Of a DNA stretch of 7,133 nt, positions 4,931-7,133 are shown one piece after another (positions within the stretch are counted from its first letter, which is position 1; every line of letters begins with the position of its first letter). The stretch covers positions 1 through 7,133 of the forward strand of contig JADFLK010000112.1 of assembly GCA_022564455.1 (NCBI GenBank), given 5' to 3'. Source of the stretch: Bacteroidota bacterium. GTDB lineage: Bacteria > Bacteroidota > Rhodothermia > Rhodothermales > Rubricoccaceae. A program made the position numbers and the translations under genes. The notes below the pieces were generated by a model. That model ran no database searches and was not told where the DNA came from. It saw nothing but the letters and a program-made list of their open reading frames with translations.

Positions 4931-5353
4931 TTATTCGGCAGATGCTGCAACGTCGATCGTAGCCGAGACGTTTCCGGTGACCTGTACCGACGAACCGGCT
5001 GCTGCGGCAAGGCCGTCACCTGTAAACAAGTCGGATGAACCGAGGAATGAGTAGCGCTGAGCACTGCTTGTGCCGTTGTCGCGCATAACAACGATGGCCA
5101 GGCCGCGTGCTCCGTTGTGTACGTCAAACTGCATGTTCAACGAAAGCGGAAGCGAGACGTTGGTATGGTTGCTCTCTGAATATGCACGTCCGGCAACATC
5201 CTGAACCTCTACGCGGATGTCGGAAGCGCCGCCGAGCGCTACGTCGGTGATCGTGATATTGGCTACTGTGGCAACTGGGGCGTCGGCGCCTCCGAGAAAG
5301 TCGCAGCCGGCGAGCAGAACCGCGCAGGCGGCGAAGGCAAAATACTTCTTCAT
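4931..5353 (-). CDS. Small lipoprotein, possible C2-like beta domain
   Basis: The 140-residue product starts MKKYFAFAACAVLLAGCDF, with lipobox LAGC and Cys17. The start at 5353 is chosen because it gives a textbook signal peptide; a longer frame from 5404 adds 17 residues that would bury it. The mature part (about 123 residues) is rich in beta strands and small residues: ATVANITITDVAL, SDIRVEVQDVAGRAY, LSLNMQFDVHNGARGLAIVVMRDN, then RYSFLGSS and GSSVQVTGNVSATIDVA. The order (strand, D-I-R-V-E-V, a polar loop, a strand ending in a D-N turn, a late LG) recalls C2-like sandwiches, but this is a guess from pattern only. It is envelope-attached by prediction, of unknown function. It is convergent with the preceding gene and diverges from the polyketide synthase gene. 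Confidence 0.75.
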   Translation of the reverse strand: MKKYFAFAACAVLLAGCDFLGGADAPVATVANITITDVALGGASDIRVEVQDVAGRAYSESNHTNVSLPLSLNMQFDVHNGARGLAIVVMRDNGTSSAQRYSFLGSSDLFTGDGLAAAAGSSVQVTGNVSATIDVAASAE

Positions 5354-5423
5354 GATGCGGTTGAGAATGGTGGGTTGGGGGGGGTCGATGTCCATTATCG
5401 GCACTTTCGTCTCGCTCTTTAGC

Positions 5424-5455
5424 CCAACCTATCACTTCAATTCAGATTTCCCACA
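5424..5455 (-). promoter_or_regulatory. Possible promoter of the minus-strand lipoprotein gene
   Basis: On the minus strand TAGGTTGG (5431-5424) matches seven of eight positions of the Bacteroidota box TAnnTTTG. A TGTG (5455-5452) lies 20 bp upstream, the same spacing as in the tRNA promoter of this window. It would give a leader of about 65 nt. The wider gap 5354-5577 otherwise shows a run of eight G (5377-5384) and no convincing plus-strand promoter for the polyketide synthase gene. Confidence 0.3.
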
Positions 5456-5577
5456 TGGTATGAGAACAAGTGCTTTCATGCGATTGAAGTCGCCGCTGAG
5501 ATGCGCAGTCGGCATGTACCTGTCTAGGAACCAACGCCCCCCTCCGGCATGATGGGTACGCAAACCAGAACGCCGCC

Positions 5578-6741
5578 ATGATCCCTCGTGCCTACGTATC
5601 CTCCCGGCCTCTCGCTTTTGGGTATGCTGTTTCGCAGGTTGATGGCATCGGATGGATGAAAGCGGCGCTGCAGCGCGGTGATTCGCCACCCGTCTCTGGT
5701 ACGGAGCGCGCCCTGCGGTTTTACGACCGCCTGTTGAGAGTGTCGGCAATCGGTTCGCGAACAACCTGCCTCGACGACTACACACACCAGGACTGGGATC
5801 GGATGCGCGTTCATGTTTCGCCGATCTCGGGGGATGGGCAGGTTGCAGACGATTCCTCGAAGTGGCGCCACGCGTCGCTGGATGCCCGAATGGAGGTGTT
5901 TGCCGAGACCGCGCTCAAACTGGCTCACGAGGCGTTTCGGGTAGATGCTGAGGCACCGGATCTACTCGTGCAGGTTTCCTGCACGGGGTACGACAGCCCA
6001 ACCGCCGTCCAGCGAGTGGCTGTGGAGAAGGGGTGGTGGAATACTCGCATCCTCCATCTGGGCCATATGGGGTGCTACGCGGCGCTTCCGGCCGTAGCGA
6101 TGGCGGCAGATAACGTAGGCGCCCACAGGTTTGCGACTACCACTTCTGACACCGGAGCACGCGCCAACGCGGCCGTCTTCCTGGTTGAACTGTGCACCCT
6201 CCATCACAACCCGGCTACGACCGACGTCGAGCAAATCGTTCAACAATGCTTGTTTGCGGATGGGGCTGCGCGTGTGGATGTCACGTCCGAGCCTACGGCG
6301 GGCAGCTTCGGCCTTCTTGATCACGCAGAGGTGCTCGTTCCTAACACGCTGGATGAAATGACGTGGCGTGTTGCAGATTCTGCGTTTCGCATGACCCTGA
6401 GCCGCCGAATCCCTCAGCACATCAACGACAATCTTGGAGAAATTGTGCAGCGGTTCCTGGGCAAGAACGGCTTTGCCGTGGGCGATGTTCGCTGGTGGGC
6501 CGTTCATCCGGGCGGGCCGCGGGTGATAGAAAGCACGGCCAAGGCGCTCGAACTTTCGGAGGAAGCCGTCCGCCACAGCAAGCAGGTTTTTTACGAGCAC
6601 GGCAACATGTCGTCCACCACCATCCCTCACATTTGGGCAGCGATGTCGGCCGATGAAGAGGTAGCCTCCGGCGACCTGGTGTGCTCTGTTGCCTTCGGCC
6701 CAGGACTGACTGTAGCGGTGAACCTGATGCAGGTAACGTGA
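5578..6741 (+). CDS. Type III polyketide synthase (chalcone/stilbene synthase family)
   Basis: This 387-residue, full-length homodimer-type condensing enzyme would load a fatty acyl or other acyl-CoA starter on its catalytic cysteine and extend it with malonyl-CoA to pyrones, resorcinols or related phenolics. The catalytic triad is complete and normally spaced: Cys166 in GHMGCYAAL, His310 in WAVHPGGPRVIES, and Asn343 in HGNMSSTTIPHIW. The C-terminal FGPGLTV loop typical of the family is present at AFGPGLTVAV. The N-terminal half has RLLRVSAIGSRTTCLDDY, the usual region before the core. The substrate cannot be read from the sequence, but bacterial members of this type often use long-chain acyl-CoA to make alkylpyrones or alkylresorcinols. 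The downstream methyltransferase overlaps its stop by 4 bp, so the two are very likely cotranscribed and act in one pathway. The ATG at 5578 has no Shine-Dalgarno sequence. Confidence 0.93.
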   Translation: MIPRAYVSSRPLAFGYAVSQVDGIGWMKAALQRGDSPPVSGTERALRFYDRLLRVSAIGSRTTCLDDYTHQDWDRMRVHVSPISGDGQVADDSSKWRHASLDARMEVFAETALKLAHEAFRVDAEAPDLLVQVSCTGYDSPTAVQRVAVEKGWWNTRILHLGHMGCYAALPAVAMAADNVGAHRFATTTSDTGARANAAVFLVELCTLHHNPATTDVEQIVQQCLFADGAARVDVTSEPTAGSFGLLDHAEVLVPNTLDEMTWRVADSAFRMTLSRRIPQHINDNLGEIVQRFLGKNGFAVGDVRWWAVHPGGPRVIESTAKALELSEEAVRHSKQVFYEHGNMSSTTIPHIWAAMSADEEVASGDLVCSVAFGPGLTVAVNLMQVT

Positions 6742-7133
6742 CGCGCATCAACAACGCTTTCTATTCCGATCTCGGCGACCGATGGTTTGAGGGCGACGAC
6801 CACGCCATTGCGCTGTTACGAGCAGAGTCGGTCATCAAGATTGACTACGTGCGCAGGGTCTTAGAGAAGGTGGGTATCGAACCGGGCGTCCGTGTGTTGG
6901 ATGTGGCCTGCGGAGCCGGACTCGTGGCCCTTCCACTGGCCGAAGCTGGATTTCGGGTGCATGGGATCGATCTGGCGGGGGGCGCCATCGAAACGGCACA
7001 GGCGCGCGTCCTGGCCGGAATCGACGCTTCGTTTGCGATTGCCGATGCATACGATACCGGCGAGCCGGATGCGCACTACGACGCCGTGCTTCTGCTCGAT
7101 ATGCTCGAGCATGTGGAACGCCCCGCCGACGTA
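6738..7133 (+). CDS. UbiG-like class I SAM methyltransferase, partial (right edge)
   Basis: The frame is open from a GTG at 6738 to the window end, 132 codons with no stop. The GTG overlaps the polyketide synthase stop codon as GTGA, which indicates translational coupling. The N-terminus INNAFYSDLGDRWFEGDDHAI resembles UbiG/Coq3-type O-methyltransferases that act on polyprenyl or alkyl phenols. SAM-binding motif I is clear as VLDVACGAGL (53-62), followed by the acidic strand end GFRVHGID with Asp78. The motif IV region DAVLLLDMLEHVERP (115-129) is of the UbiE/UbiG kind. The substrate is most likely the phenolic product of the polyketide synthase (inference from overlap and family). The C-terminal part lies outside the window. 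Confidence 0.88.
   Translation, partial: MTRINNAFYSDLGDRWFEGDDHAIALLRAESVIKIDYVRRVLEKVGIEPGVRVLDVACGAGLVALPLAEAGFRVHGIDLAGGAIETAQARVLAGIDASFAIADAYDTGEPDAHYDAVLLLDMLEHVERPADV

Noticed and set aside
5962..6630. Minus-strand frame of 222 codons opposite the polyketide synthase
   Set aside because: It is fully inside a gene with a complete catalytic triad and has no recognisable motif of its own.
1..7133. CRISPR array, insertion sequence, integrase or riboswitch
   Set aside because: No regularly spaced repeats, no transposase or integrase frames, and no recognisable riboswitch core were seen on either strand.

Overview
The window reads as a chromosomal piece of a GC-rich Bacteroidota-type bacterium, probably from the Rhodothermota/Salinibacter side. 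This is inferred from three things: a tRNA promoter of the Bacteroidota form (TTTG, 20-bp spacer, TAnnTTTG-like box) placed just upstream of the mature tRNA end; general lack of Shine-Dalgarno sequences; and three small lipoproteins with LxGC lipoboxes. No species call is possible from sequence reading alone.

Layout. Positions 1-145 hold no supported gene but end with the promoter of an intact tRNA-Pro(CGG) (146-219) and its strong terminator (229-260). A small GIY-YIG nuclease gene (265-528) begins 4 bp after the terminator T-run and ends inside the D-loop of a broken second tRNA-Pro (about 517-577). The last 33 bp of both tRNA copies are identical (190-222 and 548-580), so the nuclease gene is bracketed by tRNA-derived direct repeats like a miniature integrated element. 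A decayed copy of the tRNA terminator follows (587-623). Immediately after it, on the minus strand, lies the first third of a HepT (HEPN) toxin gene, cut off at the terminator edge, behind an apparently intact MntA-type nucleotidyltransferase antitoxin gene (1036-719). Positions 146-1036 are therefore an accessory patch with at least one rearrangement breakpoint.

From 1150 the window is ordinary core DNA: valS (1150-3801), two plus-strand lipoproteins (a DUF6174-like protein and a short beta-rich protein), and a convergent minus-strand lipoprotein (5353-4931) with its terminator. Positions 5354-5577 are a divergent intergenic region. At 5578 a type III polyketide synthase with a complete Cys-His-Asn triad starts. 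It overlaps by four bases (GTGA) a UbiG-like SAM methyltransferase that runs off the right edge. Together these two look like the start of a small operon making a methylated aromatic or pyrone lipid or quinone-like product.

The most interesting part is the tRNA/GIY-YIG/tRNA-remnant arrangement. It suggests a minimal mobile unit that targets a tRNA-Pro gene, uses tRNA sequence as its own gene end, and may rely on read-through of the tRNA terminator for expression.
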